A stretch of DNA of 54,186 nt from Hydrogenophaga sp. (GCF_026125825.1 NZ_JAHCKK010000021.1:1-54186); one strand, 5' to 3'. Counted from the first letter of the stretch, positions 8,175 through 16,898 are shown. Program-made: numbers and translations. Notes: a model not told the origin generated them from the sequence alone.

Positions 8175-8819
8175 TCACGCGGGGGCGGTGCGCTTTTGCA
8201 TCAGAACCACGTTGGCGCCGGGCACTTCGCAATGCCAGCCATGGTGCTGCGCCAGCCAGCGCAGCGTGGTCTCGCGGTAGAACACCACGTGGGTCGGGTC
8301 GCGCCGGTAATGCCACTGCGCGAAGCGCGCGTCGTCGGTCTGGAAGCGCGTCATCAGCGCCAGCCAGCCACCCGGGCGCAGCATGGCGTCCAGGCGCCGG
8401 AACTCGGCGGCGGGCTGGTGAAAGTGCTCGGCCACCTCGGTGCAGGTGATGAAGTCGTGCGGCGTGGCCAGCGCGGCCTGGTCGGGGTGGAAGAAGGGGT
8501 CGTACAGCGCCACGGTGTGCCCCGCCTCGCGCAGCATGGTGGCCAGGACCGGGCCGGGCCCACAGCCGTAGTCGAGGCCGCTGCGCCCGGGGGCCAGGCG
8601 CTGCAGCAGCGGGGTGGCCACCTGGGAGAGGAAGGCTCGGTAGCCCGCGTCGTCCCCCGTGTTGCGGTGCAGTTCGTACTCGGCGCGCTCGGCTTGGCGC
8701 GAGGGCCGGTGTTCAGGAAAAAGAAAGGTGGCCTCGCAGCGCGTGCAGCGGCCGTAGGCGCGCTCGCCGATGACCTGGAATGCCCGGCCATCGGGGCCTT
8801 CGCAGACGGGGCAGCGCAT
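8175..8819 (-). CDS. Class I SAM-dependent methyltransferase with N-terminal zinc-ribbon-like motif
   Basis: A 214-residue protein. The N-terminus has CPVC (residues 3-6) and CTRC about 25 residues later, a four-Cys pattern typical of a small zinc ribbon. The Rossmann fold follows with motif I LDYGCGPGPVLA, an acidic motif II (ALYDPFF), the motif-III-like FITCTEVAEHF, and LRPGGWLALMT. The frame is open far upstream, but the ATG at 8819 starts the zinc motif and sits between yaeQ and the secreted-protein gene. This layout resembles methyltransferase domain-23 proteins. The substrate is unknown. Confidence 0.82.
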   Translation of the reverse strand: MRCPVCEGPDGRAFQVIGERAYGRCTRCEATFLFPEHRPSRQAERAEYELHRNTGDDAGYRAFLSQVATPLLQRLAPGRSGLDYGCGPGPVLATMLREAGHTVALYDPFFHPDQAALATPHDFITCTEVAEHFHQPAAEFRRLDAMLRPGGWLALMTRFQTDDARFAQWHYRRDPTHVVFYRETTLRWLAQHHGWHCEVPGANVVLMQKRTAPA

Positions 8820-8838
8820 GGCGCGAAGTCCGGCGGGG

Positions 8839-9399
8839 CTACTTCCAGCGCACGGGCTCGATGTGCACGCTGCCGCGTTCGCTGGAGAGCGTGAGCGCGC
8901 CTTCCTGCACCGTGGCCTGCAGTTGCATGCTGCGCTCGGCGAGTTGCGCCAGCGCGGGCGCCACCTCGGTCGGCAGGCGCCAGGCCTGCAGGCGGTCGAG
9001 CCGCGTGAGCTTGCCCTCGATGCCGCGCCACCACACATCGGCCGCGCTGCCGAAGGCGTAGACCACCACCGCGTCGGCCTTGCTGCACGCCTTGGCCAGC
9101 GGCTTGTCCTCCGGCTGGCCGACTTCGATCCACAGGCGCTTGCGGCCGGTGAAGTCCGTCAGCGACACGTCCGGGTCGTCCGGGTCGGAGAGTCCGGCAC
9201 CGAAGGCCAGCGTGCCGTCGCCCCGGCAGGTGTCCTGCAGCTCGTGGGCATGCAGCGCCATCGCCACCAGACGGACCATCATGCGTTCGTCCGTCTCGCT
9301 GGGATGGCGGGCCAGGGTGAGCGCGTGGTCGGCGTAGTAGCCGTGGTCGATGTCGGCGATCTGCAGATTCGCCTTGAAGATGGTGGATTTGAGTGCCAT
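8839..9399 (-). CDS. yaeQ: YaeQ family protein
   Basis: A 186-residue protein matching the YaeQ family along its whole length. It begins MALKSTIFKANLQIADIDHG and contains the typical segments RHPSETDERMMVRL and RLWIEVGQPEDKPL. YaeQ has a compact nuclease-like fold related to PD-(D/E)XK enzymes. An earlier idea that it suppresses RfaH loss has not been upheld, so its role is unsettled. It lies on the minus strand just after the tRNA-Met terminator. Confidence 0.93.
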   Translation of the reverse strand: MALKSTIFKANLQIADIDHGYYADHALTLARHPSETDERMMVRLVAMALHAHELQDTCRGDGTLAFGAGLSDPDDPDVSLTDFTGRKRLWIEVGQPEDKPLAKACSKADAVVVYAFGSAADVWWRGIEGKLTRLDRLQAWRLPTEVAPALAQLAERSMQLQATVQEGALTLSSERGSVHIEPVRWK

Positions 9400-9460
9400 G
9401 AGCGAAACACCCCCCGCGTCGCCTCCGGCTGGCTCCGCGCCGCGAAAATGGATTGGAATG

Positions 9461-9495
9461 AAAAAAGCGGGTCCCGTTGCCGGAACCCGCTTTTT
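9461..9495 (-). terminator. Intrinsic terminator downstream of tRNA-Met
   Basis: An inverted repeat with arms AAAAAGCGGGT and ACCCGCTTTTTT on the minus strand, around a loop of about 11 bases. It has a GC-rich stem and runs of A before and T after. It begins 8 bases past the encoded CCA end of the tRNA and is symmetric enough to act in both directions. Confidence 0.85.
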
Positions 9496-9502
9496 GAGAT
9501 GC

Positions 9503-9579
9503 TGGTGGCGATAGGTGGACTTGAACCACCGACATCAGCATTATGAATGCTGCGCTCTAACCAACTGAGCTATATCGCC
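9503..9579 (-). tRNA. tRNA-Met (CAT anticodon)
   Basis: A 77-base cloverleaf on the minus strand. The acceptor stem GGCGATA pairs with TATCGCC, and the 3' CCA is encoded. The D arm is AGCTCAGTTGGTTAGAGC. The anticodon stem CAGCA/TGCTG encloses the loop TTCATAA, giving anticodon CAT. The T arm contains GGTTCAAGTCC. The acceptor and D-arm sequence resemble elongator tRNA-Met rather than the initiator. A lysidine-modified tRNA-Ile2 also has a CAT gene anticodon and cannot be fully excluded. Confidence 0.95.
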
Positions 9580-9591
9580 AGCGAAGCGCGC

Positions 9592-9619
9592 ATTATAGCC
9601 AGAATTTTTGGCGGTTCAG
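9592..9619 (-). promoter_or_regulatory. Probable promoter of the tRNA-Met gene
   Basis: The minus strand has a perfect -10 hexamer TATAAT (9592-9597), 13 bases upstream of the mature tRNA 5' end. A weak -35 (CTGAAC, 9614-9619) follows at 16-bp spacing. The -35 overlaps the stop codon of the upstream enoyl-CoA hydratase gene. Confidence 0.6.
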
Positions 9620-10404
9620 CGGTGCTGGAAAACCGGCTTGCGCTTGTTGACGAAGGCGTCCATGCCTTCCTTCTGGTCTTCGGTGGCGAACATCGCATGA
9701 AACAGGCGGCGCTCGAACATCACGCCATCGGACAGCGTGCCCTCGAAGGAGCGGTTCACCGCCTCCTTGGCGGCCATCACGCTGGGCAGCGAGAGCCCGC
9801 AGATCACCAGCGCGGCACCCAGGGCCTCGTCCATCAGCTTGTCCAGAGGCACCACGCGGCTGACCAGCCCGGCGCGCTCGGCCTCGGTGGCGTCCATCAT
9901 GCGGCTGGTGAGCACCATGTCCATGGTCTTGGCCTTGCCCACCGCGCGCGGCAGGCGCTGCGTGCCGCCCGCGCCGGGGATGATGCCCAGCTTGATCTCA
10001 GGCTGGCCGAACTTGGCGTTGTCGGCCGCGATGATGAAGTCGCACATCATGGCCAGCTCGCAGCCACCGCCCAGGGCGAAGCCGCTCACGGCCGCGATCA
10101 CCGGCTTGCGGATGCTGCGGATGGTTTCCCAATTGCGCGTGATGTAGTCGCCGTTGTAGACGTCGGCGAAGGTGTAGGTGGCCATGGCGCCGATATCGGC
10201 GCCCGCCGCGAAGGCCTTCTCGCTGCCAGTGACGATCATGCAGCCGATGCCCTCGTCCGCGTCGAAGGCCTTGAGCGCCGCGCCCAGCTCGTCCATGAGC
10301 TGGTTGTTCAGCGCGTTGAGCTGCTTGGGCCGGTTGAGCGTGACGATGCCCACGCGACCTTCAGTGCGCACGGTGATGCATTCGGGTGGGGTGGCGGCGG
10401 TCAT
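9616..10404 (-). CDS. Enoyl-CoA hydratase/isomerase (crotonase family), possibly PaaF
   Basis: A 262-residue crotonase-fold enzyme that hydrates 2-enoyl-CoA. Both catalytic glutamates of the hydratase subgroup are present: E116 in [11 protein letters not shown] and E136 in [10 protein letters not shown]. The oxyanion-hole segments AAGADIGAM and ALGGGCE are also present. The ATG at 10404 is preceded by AGGAGACACC, a good ribosome site. The open frame extends 14 codons further upstream, past that site. It is divergent from paaG across a PaaR-like operator, so it may be the PaaF step (2,3-didehydroadipyl-CoA hydratase). A general fatty-acid hydratase is equally possible. Confidence 0.85.
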   Translation of the reverse strand: MTAATPPECITVRTEGRVGIVTLNRPKQLNALNNQLMDELGAALKAFDADEGIGCMIVTGSEKAFAAGADIGAMATYTFADVYNGDYITRNWETIRSIRKPVIAAVSGFALGGGCELAMMCDFIIAADNAKFGQPEIKLGIIPGAGGTQRLPRAVGKAKTMDMVLTSRMMDATEAERAGLVSRVVPLDKLMDEALGAALVICGLSLPSVMAAKEAVNRSFEGTLSDGVMFERRLFHAMFATEDQKEGMDAFVNKRKPVFQHR

Positions 10405-10474
10405 GGTGTCTCCTGGGGCAATGGCGTCGGGTTGAAAGCCCACCACTATATCGGGCCCGCCCCCCGGGAAAACA

Positions 10475-10498
10475 TTAACCGACCGATTGGTTGGCTAA
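10475..10498. promoter_or_regulatory. Candidate PaaR (TetR-family) operator
   Basis: A 24-bp near-palindrome centred at 10486/10487, with half-site TTArCCrACCrAT and deviations only at purine/pyrimidine wobble positions. It lies in the 143-bp gap between the divergent enoyl-CoA hydratase and paaG genes. Known PaaR operators in proteobacteria are TetR-type ACCGACCGGTCGGT-like palindromes. The expected inducer is phenylacetyl-CoA. No paaR gene is in the window. Confidence 0.6.
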
Positions 10499-10547
10499 TG
10501 GTAAATTGCGACCCATTGCCCAAAGACCACACTGGAGACCCACCGAC

Positions 10548-11345
10548 ATGAGCAGCAACGCCACCGTGGTGTACGAAGAGCGAGGGGCCGTGGCCCTGGT
10601 CACGCTCAACCGCCCCGAAGCCCTGAACAGCTTCACCCGCCAGATGCACCGCGAGCTTTGGGCCGCGCTGGACCGCGCCGAGGCCAACCCGGCGGTGCGC
10701 GCGCTGGTGCTCACCGGTGCGGGGCGCGGTTTCTGCGCCGGTGCCGATCTGGCCGAATTCGATTTCGAGCCCGGCCCTGATCTGGTCAAGCGCGCCGACC
10801 CCGGCCCCGTGATCGAGCAGGCCTTCAACCCCACGGCGCGCCGTCTGCAGGGGCTGCGCATGCCCACCATCGCCGCCGTCAACGGGGTGGCGGCGGGCGC
10901 GGGCGCCTCGCTGGCCATGACCTGCGACATTGCCATCGCCGCTTCGGGGGCGAGCTTCATCCAGGCTTTCAGCAAGATCGGGCTGGTGCCCGACGCCGGC
11001 GGCAGCTGGTTCCTGGTCGAGCGCCTGGGCCTGGCGCGCGCCATGGCTCTGGCGATGACGGGCGACAAACTGCCGGCCGCACAGGCCAGGGAATGGGGCC
11101 TGGTCTGGGACGTGTCCGATGACTGCGTGGGCGCGGCGATGGCCCTGGCCGCGCGCCTGGCCACCATGCCCACCAAGGCGCTGGTGGCCACGCGAGCCCT
11201 GCTGCGCGAGGCCGGCACGCGCACGCTGGATCAGCAGCTTGACGTGGAGCGCGACACCCAGTCGGCCCTGGGCCGCACGCACGACTACATCGAAGGCGTG
11301 ATGGCGTTCCGCGAGAAGCGCCCGGCGCAGTTCAAGGGCGAATGA
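10548..11345 (+). CDS. paaG: PaaG, ring 1,2-epoxyphenylacetyl-CoA isomerase
   Basis: A 265-residue crotonase-fold isomerase that converts the phenylacetyl-CoA epoxide to the oxepin form in aerobic phenylacetate breakdown. It has the oxyanion loop FCAGADLAEFDF and the segment NGVAAGAGASLAMTCD. The two hydratase glutamates are absent. D149 in GLVPDAGGSW is in the position of the isomerase catalytic Asp. The chosen ATG (10548) has GGAG 11 bases upstream. The open frame before it covers the putative operator. It overlaps paaI by four bases, making a paaG-paaI-paaK operon. Confidence 0.92.
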   Translation: MSSNATVVYEERGAVALVTLNRPEALNSFTRQMHRELWAALDRAEANPAVRALVLTGAGRGFCAGADLAEFDFEPGPDLVKRADPGPVIEQAFNPTARRLQGLRMPTIAAVNGVAAGAGASLAMTCDIAIAASGASFIQAFSKIGLVPDAGGSWFLVERLGLARAMALAMTGDKLPAAQAREWGLVWDVSDDCVGAAMALAARLATMPTKALVATRALLREAGTRTLDQQLDVERDTQSALGRTHDYIEGVMAFREKRPAQFKGE

Positions 11346-11788
11346 CGATGAGCCCCGAAGACAAAGCCCGCAAGGTCGGCGAGACCATGTTCGCGGTGGA
11401 CACCGCGAGCAAGGACACCATGGGCATGGAACTGCTGGCCTGCGAACCCGGGCGCGCCATGATGCGCATGGCCGTGCGCCCGCTGCACCTCAACGGTCAC
11501 CAGATCTGCCACGGCGGCTTCATCTTCACGCTGGCCGATTCCACTTTCGCCTTTGCCTGCAACAGCCACAACCGCAACGCCGTTGCGGCCGGCTGCAGCA
11601 TCGAGTTCCTGCGGCCCGCGCACGCCGGCGACGTGCTCACCTGCGAGGGTGTGGAACAGACCTTGTCGGGGCGCCACGGCATCTACGACATGCGGGTGAG
11701 CAACCAGCGCGGTGAAGTGGTTGCGATGTTCCGCGGCAAGAGCGCCGTGATCGCCGGTACCGTGTTTCCCGAGGACCAGCAGCCATGA
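11342..11788 (+). CDS. paaI: PaaI, hydroxyphenylacetyl-CoA thioesterase
   Basis: A 148-residue hot-dog-fold thioesterase that clears stalled CoA intermediates in the phenylacetate pathway. It has the family signature HGGFIFTLADSTFAFACNS with the catalytic Asp near residue 66, and the second-strand motif SIEFLRPAHAGD. The ATG at 11342 overlaps the paaG stop (ATGA). A second ATG two codons later is also possible. The end overlaps the paaK start by four bases. Confidence 0.95.
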   Translation: MTMSPEDKARKVGETMFAVDTASKDTMGMELLACEPGRAMMRMAVRPLHLNGHQICHGGFIFTLADSTFAFACNSHNRNAVAAGCSIEFLRPAHAGDVLTCEGVEQTLSGRHGIYDMRVSNQRGEVVAMFRGKSAVIAGTVFPEDQQP

Positions 11789-13080
11789 ACACCTTTCCTC
11801 TCGAACCCATCGAAAGAGCGGGCATCGACGAGCTGCGCGCGCTGCAGCTCAAGCGGCTGCAGGCCACGCTGCGCCACGCGTACCAGAACTCGCGCGTGTA
11901 CCGCGCGAAGTTCGATGCGGCCGGCGTGCATCCGGACGACTGCCGCAGCCTGGCTGACCTGGCGAAGTTCCCCTTCACCACCAAGAAGGACTTGCGCGAC
12001 AGCTATCCCTTCGACATGTTCGCGGTGCCGCGCGAACAATGCGCGCGCATCCATGCCAGCAGCGGCACCACCGGCAAACCGACGGTGGTTGGTTACACGC
12101 TCAAGGACATCGACACCTGGGCCACGGTCATGGCGCGCAGCATCCGCGCCAGCGGCGCCCGCCCGGGCGACCTGGTGCACGTGAGCTACGGGTACGGGCT
12201 GTTCACTGGCGGCCTGGGCGCGCACTACGGCGCCGAGAAGCTGGGCCTGACGGTGGTGCCCTTCGGCGGCGGCCAGACCGAGCGGCAGGTGCAACTGATC
12301 CAGGACTTCCGGCCCGACATCATCATGGTCACGCCAAGCTACATGCTGGCGATCGCCGACGAGTTCGAGCGCCAGGGCGTGAACCCGCGCGAGAGCAGCC
12401 TGCGCCTGGGTATCTTTGGCGCCGAGCCCTGGACCAACGACATGCGCCTGGCGATCGAGCAGCGCATGGGCATCGATGCGGTGGACATCTACGGCCTGTC
12501 CGAAGTGATGGGGCCGGGCGTGGCCAACGAGTGCGTGGAAACCAAGGACGGACCGACGATCTGGGAGGACCATTTCTACCCCGAGATCATCGACCCCGAC
12601 ACCGGCGAGCCGGTGCCCGACGGCGAGATGGGCGAGCTGGTGTTCACCAGCCTGACCAAGGAGGCGCTGCCCATCATCCGCTACCGCACGCGCGACCTCA
12701 CGCGCCTGCTGCCCGGCACGGCGCGTCCCATGCGCCGCATGGAGAAGATCACCGGCCGCAGCGACGACATGATGATCGTGCGTGGCGTCAACGTGTTCCC
12801 CACGCAGATCGAGGAACTCATCCTCAAGCGCGCGGAACTCAGCGCGCACTACCAGTGCGTGCTCACGCGCCAGGGGCCGATGGACGACCTCACCGTGGTG
12901 GTGGAGACGCGCGCCGGCCTGGCGCCCGAGAGCGACGAGGCGCAAAGCGCCGCACGCCTGCTCCAGCACGACATCAAGGTCTTCGTGGGCAGCAGCGTGA
13001 CGGTGCAGCTCAAACCGGAAGGCGGCGTGGAGCGCAGCCAGGGCAAGGCCAAGCGCGTGCTGGATCAGCGAGGGCGCTAG
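11785..13080 (+). CDS. paaK: PaaK, phenylacetate-CoA ligase
   Basis: A 431-residue ANL-superfamily ligase that activates phenylacetate to phenylacetyl-CoA with ATP, the first step of the pathway. The AMP-binding P-loop SSGTTGKPTVVGYT is at about 92-105. A second adenylate motif, DIYGLSEVMGPGVA, lies in the middle, and the C-terminal lid has the GRSDDMMIVRGVNVFP hinge. The length is normal. The ATG overlaps the paaI stop. The TAG stop shares a CTAG palindrome with the stop of the convergent peptidase gene. The epoxidase genes paaABCDE are not in this window, so the pathway is split over more than one locus or continues elsewhere. Confidence 0.97.
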   Translation: MNTFPLEPIERAGIDELRALQLKRLQATLRHAYQNSRVYRAKFDAAGVHPDDCRSLADLAKFPFTTKKDLRDSYPFDMFAVPREQCARIHASSGTTGKPTVVGYTLKDIDTWATVMARSIRASGARPGDLVHVSYGYGLFTGGLGAHYGAEKLGLTVVPFGGGQTERQVQLIQDFRPDIIMVTPSYMLAIADEFERQGVNPRESSLRLGIFGAEPWTNDMRLAIEQRMGIDAVDIYGLSEVMGPGVANECVETKDGPTIWEDHFYPEIIDPDTGEPVPDGEMGELVFTSLTKEALPIIRYRTRDLTRLLPGTARPMRRMEKITGRSDDMMIVRGVNVFPTQIEELILKRAELSAHYQCVLTRQGPMDDLTVVVETRAGLAPESDEAQSAARLLQHDIKVFVGSSVTVQLKPEGGVERSQGKAKRVLDQRGR

Positions 13081-14852
13081 TTCAGCCAGCCGCCGAGCTT
13101 GGCCGCATCGTCCACCGCCAGCCGGACGGTGAAGGACTCGGTCGGCCAGTCCAGCGGCAGGCGCAGCAGGCGCTTGTCGCGCGAAACCAGCGCGGTCATG
13201 CGGGTGCGCCGCGCACGCAGGGGGGGCAGCTCGTCGAGCTTGTGGAGGCGCCAGGCTTCGGCCTCGCCGCCGCGCTGTGCGGGGGCGAACTCCACGCCCA
13301 GCCACTCGTCGTTCGCGGCCATGCCGGCCGCCTCGGCCGCGCCGCCGCGCAGCACGGTCTTGAGCACCACGTTGCCGCCGGTCTCGCTCACCCGCAGGCC
13401 CAGCTGCTGCGCCAGCGGCGCCTTGTCGTGCGCCACCTTCACCCCGTGGTCCTGCAGCAGGGAAGGCAGTGGCAGCTCGTCGGTGCTGTGCACCCAGGCC
13501 GCCATCTCGCCTTCGTAACTGCGCCGGCCCAGGCGCTTGAGCGCACGCAGCACGTCCGCCTCTCGCATCGGGCCGCCTTCGCAGCGCTGCCAGAGTTCGC
13601 GCATCACGGCGTCGAGCGAGCTGTGGCCCTCGGCGCGGAGCGTGAGGTCCAGGCACAGCGCCACCAGCGAGCCCTTGGTGTAGTAGCTCACGGTGGCGTT
13701 GGGCGTGTTCTCGTTCATGCGGTAGTACTTCACCCACGCATCGAAGCTGGCCTCGGCCACGGTCTGCACCAGGCGGCCGGGCGTCTGCTGCACCTGGTTG
13801 ATCGTCTTGGCCACCAGCTGCAGGTAGGTCGCATCGTCGATCAGCCCGGCGCGGCGCAGCATCAGGTCGTCGTAGTAGCTGGTGAAGCCCTCGAAGAACC
13901 AGAGCAGCTCGGTGTGGTTCTCGGTGTCGTAGTCGTAGCGCGCGAACTCGGCCGGGCGCAGGCGCTTGACGTTCCAGGTATGGAAGTACTCGTGGCTGAT
14001 CAGGCCGAGCAGGGTGGTGTAGCCGTCGGTGGCCTTGAGGGCGGCGGGCTTCTCGCCCGGCGCGGGCGCGCGCGGCAGGTCGGCGCGCTGGCAGATCAGC
14101 GCCGTGGAGTTGCGGTGTTCCAGGCCTCCATAACCGTCGGCGCTGGCATACAGCATGAACACATAGCGCGAGAAGGGCGGGGGTGGCTGGCGATGCCAGA
14201 AGGCGATCTGCGTCTCGCAAATCTTGCGGGTGTCTTCGATCAGCCGTTCGCCGTCCATCCACTCGCCTGCGCCGGCCACCACGAAGCGGTGTTCCACACC
14301 GCCTGCCGTGAAGCTGGCGCTCCAGAAGCGGCCCATTTCCACCGGGCAATCGGCAAGCTCGTCGTAACCCTCGGCGAGGTAGTGGCCAAAGCCCTGCTCG
14401 TCCACGGCCTGCGGCGTGAGGCCGGTGGCGACCTGCCAGCCCCGCGTGGCCTCCCCGGTTGCGAGCTCCAGCGCGTGGGGCAGGTCCTCCTGGCCGAGCA
14501 CGCGCAGGCACAGGCTGGTGGCGTTGAAGAAACCGCGTGAGGCGTCGAGGAAGGCGGTGCGCACCGAGGCGTCAAAGGCATAGACCTCGTAGCTCAGCTC
14601 CAGCGGTTCGCCGGCCTCGGCCAGGATCTGCCAGCGCTGTTTGTCGAGCTGTCTGATGGCGATGGCCTGTCCGTTCTGCCGCGCACGCAGTTGTTGCAGG
14701 TGTTGTGAGAACTCGCGCACCAGGTAGCTGCCGGGAATCCACACCGGAAGGGCCACGCGCTGGTTCCTTGCCGGCTGCTCGATGCGCAGCGTGACGGCGA
14801 AGAGATGGGCGTGTGCGCTGTGCACCGAGACGGTGTAGCGCACGGCGGCCAT
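13077..14852 (-). CDS. M61 family metallopeptidase (glycyl aminopeptidase-like, with PDZ domain)
   Basis: A 591-residue protein of the M61 family. The zinc motif HEYFH (H287-H291) sits in SHEYFHTWNVKRLRP, and FFEGFTSYYDDL provides the downstream zinc-ligand Glu. The N-terminal beta domain starts AAVRYTVSVHSAHAHLF. A C-terminal PDZ-like region (about 470-560) includes VVLKTVLRGGAAEAAGMAANDEWL. The frame is open for another 122 codons upstream, but that part overlaps dsbC and is low-complexity Arg-rich, so I chose the ATG at 14852. No signal peptide is visible, so the enzyme is probably cytoplasmic. It follows dsbC by 35 bases. Confidence 0.9.
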   Translation of the reverse strand: MAAVRYTVSVHSAHAHLFAVTLRIEQPARNQRVALPVWIPGSYLVREFSQHLQQLRARQNGQAIAIRQLDKQRWQILAEAGEPLELSYEVYAFDASVRTAFLDASRGFFNATSLCLRVLGQEDLPHALELATGEATRGWQVATGLTPQAVDEQGFGHYLAEGYDELADCPVEMGRFWSASFTAGGVEHRFVVAGAGEWMDGERLIEDTRKICETQIAFWHRQPPPPFSRYVFMLYASADGYGGLEHRNSTALICQRADLPRAPAPGEKPAALKATDGYTTLLGLISHEYFHTWNVKRLRPAEFARYDYDTENHTELLWFFEGFTSYYDDLMLRRAGLIDDATYLQLVAKTINQVQQTPGRLVQTVAEASFDAWVKYYRMNENTPNATVSYYTKGSLVALCLDLTLRAEGHSSLDAVMRELWQRCEGGPMREADVLRALKRLGRRSYEGEMAAWVHSTDELPLPSLLQDHGVKVAHDKAPLAQQLGLRVSETGGNVVLKTVLRGGAAEAAGMAANDEWLGVEFAPAQRGGEAEAWRLHKLDELPPLRARRTRMTALVSRDKRLLRLPLDWPTESFTVRLAVDDAAKLGGWLN

Positions 14853-14887
14853 GGTGCTCGCGGCCCTGGCCGCCTTCGCCCGGGTGC

Positions 14888-15601
14888 TCAAGGCCTGGCT
14901 TCCGCGAGCTGTTTCTCGATCTGCTCGACCCCGATGGCGCCGGGCACGCGTGTGCCGTTGGCGAAGATGATGGTCGGCGTGCCGGTGATGCGGGCCTTCT
15001 TGCCGAATTCGAAGTTGCGCGCCACGGCCGCCGCATCGCAGTTGGCCGTGGGCGGGGTCACATCGCGCACCATCCAGTCGACAAAGGTCTTGCCCTTGTC
15101 CTTGGCGCACCAGATGTTGCGCGACTTCTCGCCCGAGTCGGCGCTGAGGATGGGGTAGAGGAACACGTGCACCGTCACGTTGTCGATCTTCATCAGGTCG
15201 CGCTCGAAGCGCTTGCAATAACCGCAGTTGGGGTCTTCGAACACGGCCAGCTTGCGCTTGCCATTGCCGCGCACGATGGTGAAGGCATCTTTGAGCGGCA
15301 GGTCCTTGAAGGCAATGGCGGTGAGCTTGTCCAGGCGCTGCTCGGTCAGGTCCACGCGGGCCTTGGTGTCGATCATCGAACCCTGGATCAGGTAGTTGCC
15401 CTCGGCGTCGGTGTAGAACAGTTCGCTCTGGTTGACGCGCACCTCGTAAATGCCGGGCATGGGCGTCTTGCTGACCTCGTCAATGGCCGGCAGGTTGGGC
15501 AGGCGCTCGGCGAGGTTTTTGCGGATGGTGGCCTCCTGGGCGATGGCGGCCATCGACAAGGCGGCCAAGGCGGCGATCAGCAGGGATTTGAGGAGTTTCA
15601 T
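14888..15601 (-). CDS. dsbC: DsbC, periplasmic thiol:disulfide isomerase
   Basis: A 237-residue protein with a Sec signal peptide (MKLLKSLLIAALAALSMAAIAQ), a DsbC N-terminal dimerisation domain, and a thioredoxin-fold domain. The active site is CGYC in FEDPNCGYCKRF, and the cis-Pro loop is GTPTIIF. A second Cys pair (WCAKDK and TANCD) matches the structural disulfide of DsbC. It reshuffles wrong disulfides in secreted proteins, kept reduced by DsbD. It lies between the ubiH-like gene and the M61 peptidase on the same strand. Confidence 0.95.
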   Translation of the reverse strand: MKLLKSLLIAALAALSMAAIAQEATIRKNLAERLPNLPAIDEVSKTPMPGIYEVRVNQSELFYTDAEGNYLIQGSMIDTKARVDLTEQRLDKLTAIAFKDLPLKDAFTIVRGNGKRKLAVFEDPNCGYCKRFERDLMKIDNVTVHVFLYPILSADSGEKSRNIWCAKDKGKTFVDWMVRDVTPPTANCDAAAVARNFEFGKKARITGTPTIIFANGTRVPGAIGVEQIEKQLAEARP

Positions 15602-15652
15602 CGTGGGAGCCTCGGAGGGCGTGCGGGAATCGGAAAGGGGAGGAGAAGGGAC

Positions 15653-16822
15653 TCAGAGCTGGGGCTGGCCCATGGCCTGGCGGGCAATCCAGCGCTTGAG
15701 CGGGCCGCTGCGGTCGAAGCCGTTCAAGCCCCAGTTGCGCAGCGCCTGCACGCGCGAGTCGCCATGGGCGAACAGGCCGAACAGGCCGTCGGTGACCCAG
15801 CCCATGGCGCCCACTTCGGCGGCGCGCGCACGCTCGTAGCGGCGCAGCAGCTTGAGGTCGCCCAGCTCGCGCCAGTATTCGCGCTGCTGCAGCACGCGCG
15901 CCAGCTCGGCGGCATCGGCCAGGCCCACGTTCAGGCCCTGGCCCGCCAGGGGGTGCATGGCGTGCGCCGCGTCGCCGGCCAGCGCCACGCCGCCCTGGGC
16001 GGTGCGGGCAATCCAGCGTTGGGCGCGCGAGAGCTCGAGAGGCCAGGCCTGGGCGGGACTTTCCATATGCATGTGGCCCAGGGCCTGGGCGCAGCGCGCC
16101 TGCACGGCCTGGGTGAAGGTGGTCGGGTCGGCTTGCAGCCAGGCGTCGGCCTGCTGTGCAGGAACAGACCACACCAGCGCCACAGAGTTCCCGAAGGCGC
16201 CGCCCAGCGGCAGCAGGGCCATCACCTCGCCGTGGGTGAACCACTGGCGGGCGATGCCGCCGTGCGGCTGGTCGCAGCGCAGCCGCGCGGCCACCGCCTT
16301 GTGCGGGTAGGGCCGCACGTCGAAGTCCAGGCCGAGTTCCGCGCGTGTCTGGCTGCGCTTGCCCTCGCAGACCACCGTCAGGGCGGCGTTGGGCGCTTCG
16401 CTCACGCGCTCGATGCCGCTCTGGAAGCCGATCGCGTCAGACAGGCGCTGCTCCAGAGCCGGCACGTCCACGATCCAGGTCAGCGCGTCGGCGCCCTGGT
16501 CGTCGGCCGAAAACTGCAGCTCGCCGCCATCGTCGCCCCACACCTGCATGGCGCTCACCGGGGTGATGGCGGGCACGCGGGTGTCCTGAGGATCGGCCTC
16601 GGGCCAGGCGCGCACCGAGCGCAGCACATCGCGCGAGGCGGCGTTGATCGCGTAGGCGCGCACGTCGGGGGTGTCCTGCGGGCCGCGGGGCGCACCGACC
16701 AGGGCCACGCGCAAGCGGTCGCGGGCCAGCAGCAGGGCCAGGGTCTGGCCCACCACGCCAGCCCCTCGGATGGCGACGTCGAAACGCCGGGTGGAGCCGG
16801 GGCGGGGGACAGGGGAGTTCAT
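15653..16822 (-). CDS. FAD-dependent monooxygenase, UbiH/UbiF/VisC family
   Basis: A 389-residue flavoprotein hydroxylase. The N-terminal dinucleotide-binding motif is GAGVVGQTLALLLARD, and the second FAD motif is GDAAHAMHPLAGQGLNVGLAD near residue 285, diagnostic of the ubiquinone-hydroxylase group. It probably hydroxylates the ring of a ubiquinone precursor. Which position (C4, C5 or C6) cannot be told from sequence reading. The upstream MOSC gene is divergent across 76 bases. It precedes dsbC by 51 bases on the same strand. Confidence 0.87.
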   Translation of the reverse strand: MNSPVPRPGSTRRFDVAIRGAGVVGQTLALLLARDRLRVALVGAPRGPQDTPDVRAYAINAASRDVLRSVRAWPEADPQDTRVPAITPVSAMQVWGDDGGELQFSADDQGADALTWIVDVPALEQRLSDAIGFQSGIERVSEAPNAALTVVCEGKRSQTRAELGLDFDVRPYPHKAVAARLRCDQPHGGIARQWFTHGEVMALLPLGGAFGNSVALVWSVPAQQADAWLQADPTTFTQAVQARCAQALGHMHMESPAQAWPLELSRAQRWIARTAQGGVALAGDAAHAMHPLAGQGLNVGLADAAELARVLQQREYWRELGDLKLLRRYERARAAEVGAMGWVTDGLFGLFAHGDSRVQALRNWGLNGFDRSGPLKRWIARQAMGQPQL

Positions 16823-16898
16823 AGGGGGATTCTAGGAGCAGGGCACAATCCTGCCCTTCCCCCGGGCGATACCCGGCAACCCTGTCCCGACCATCACC

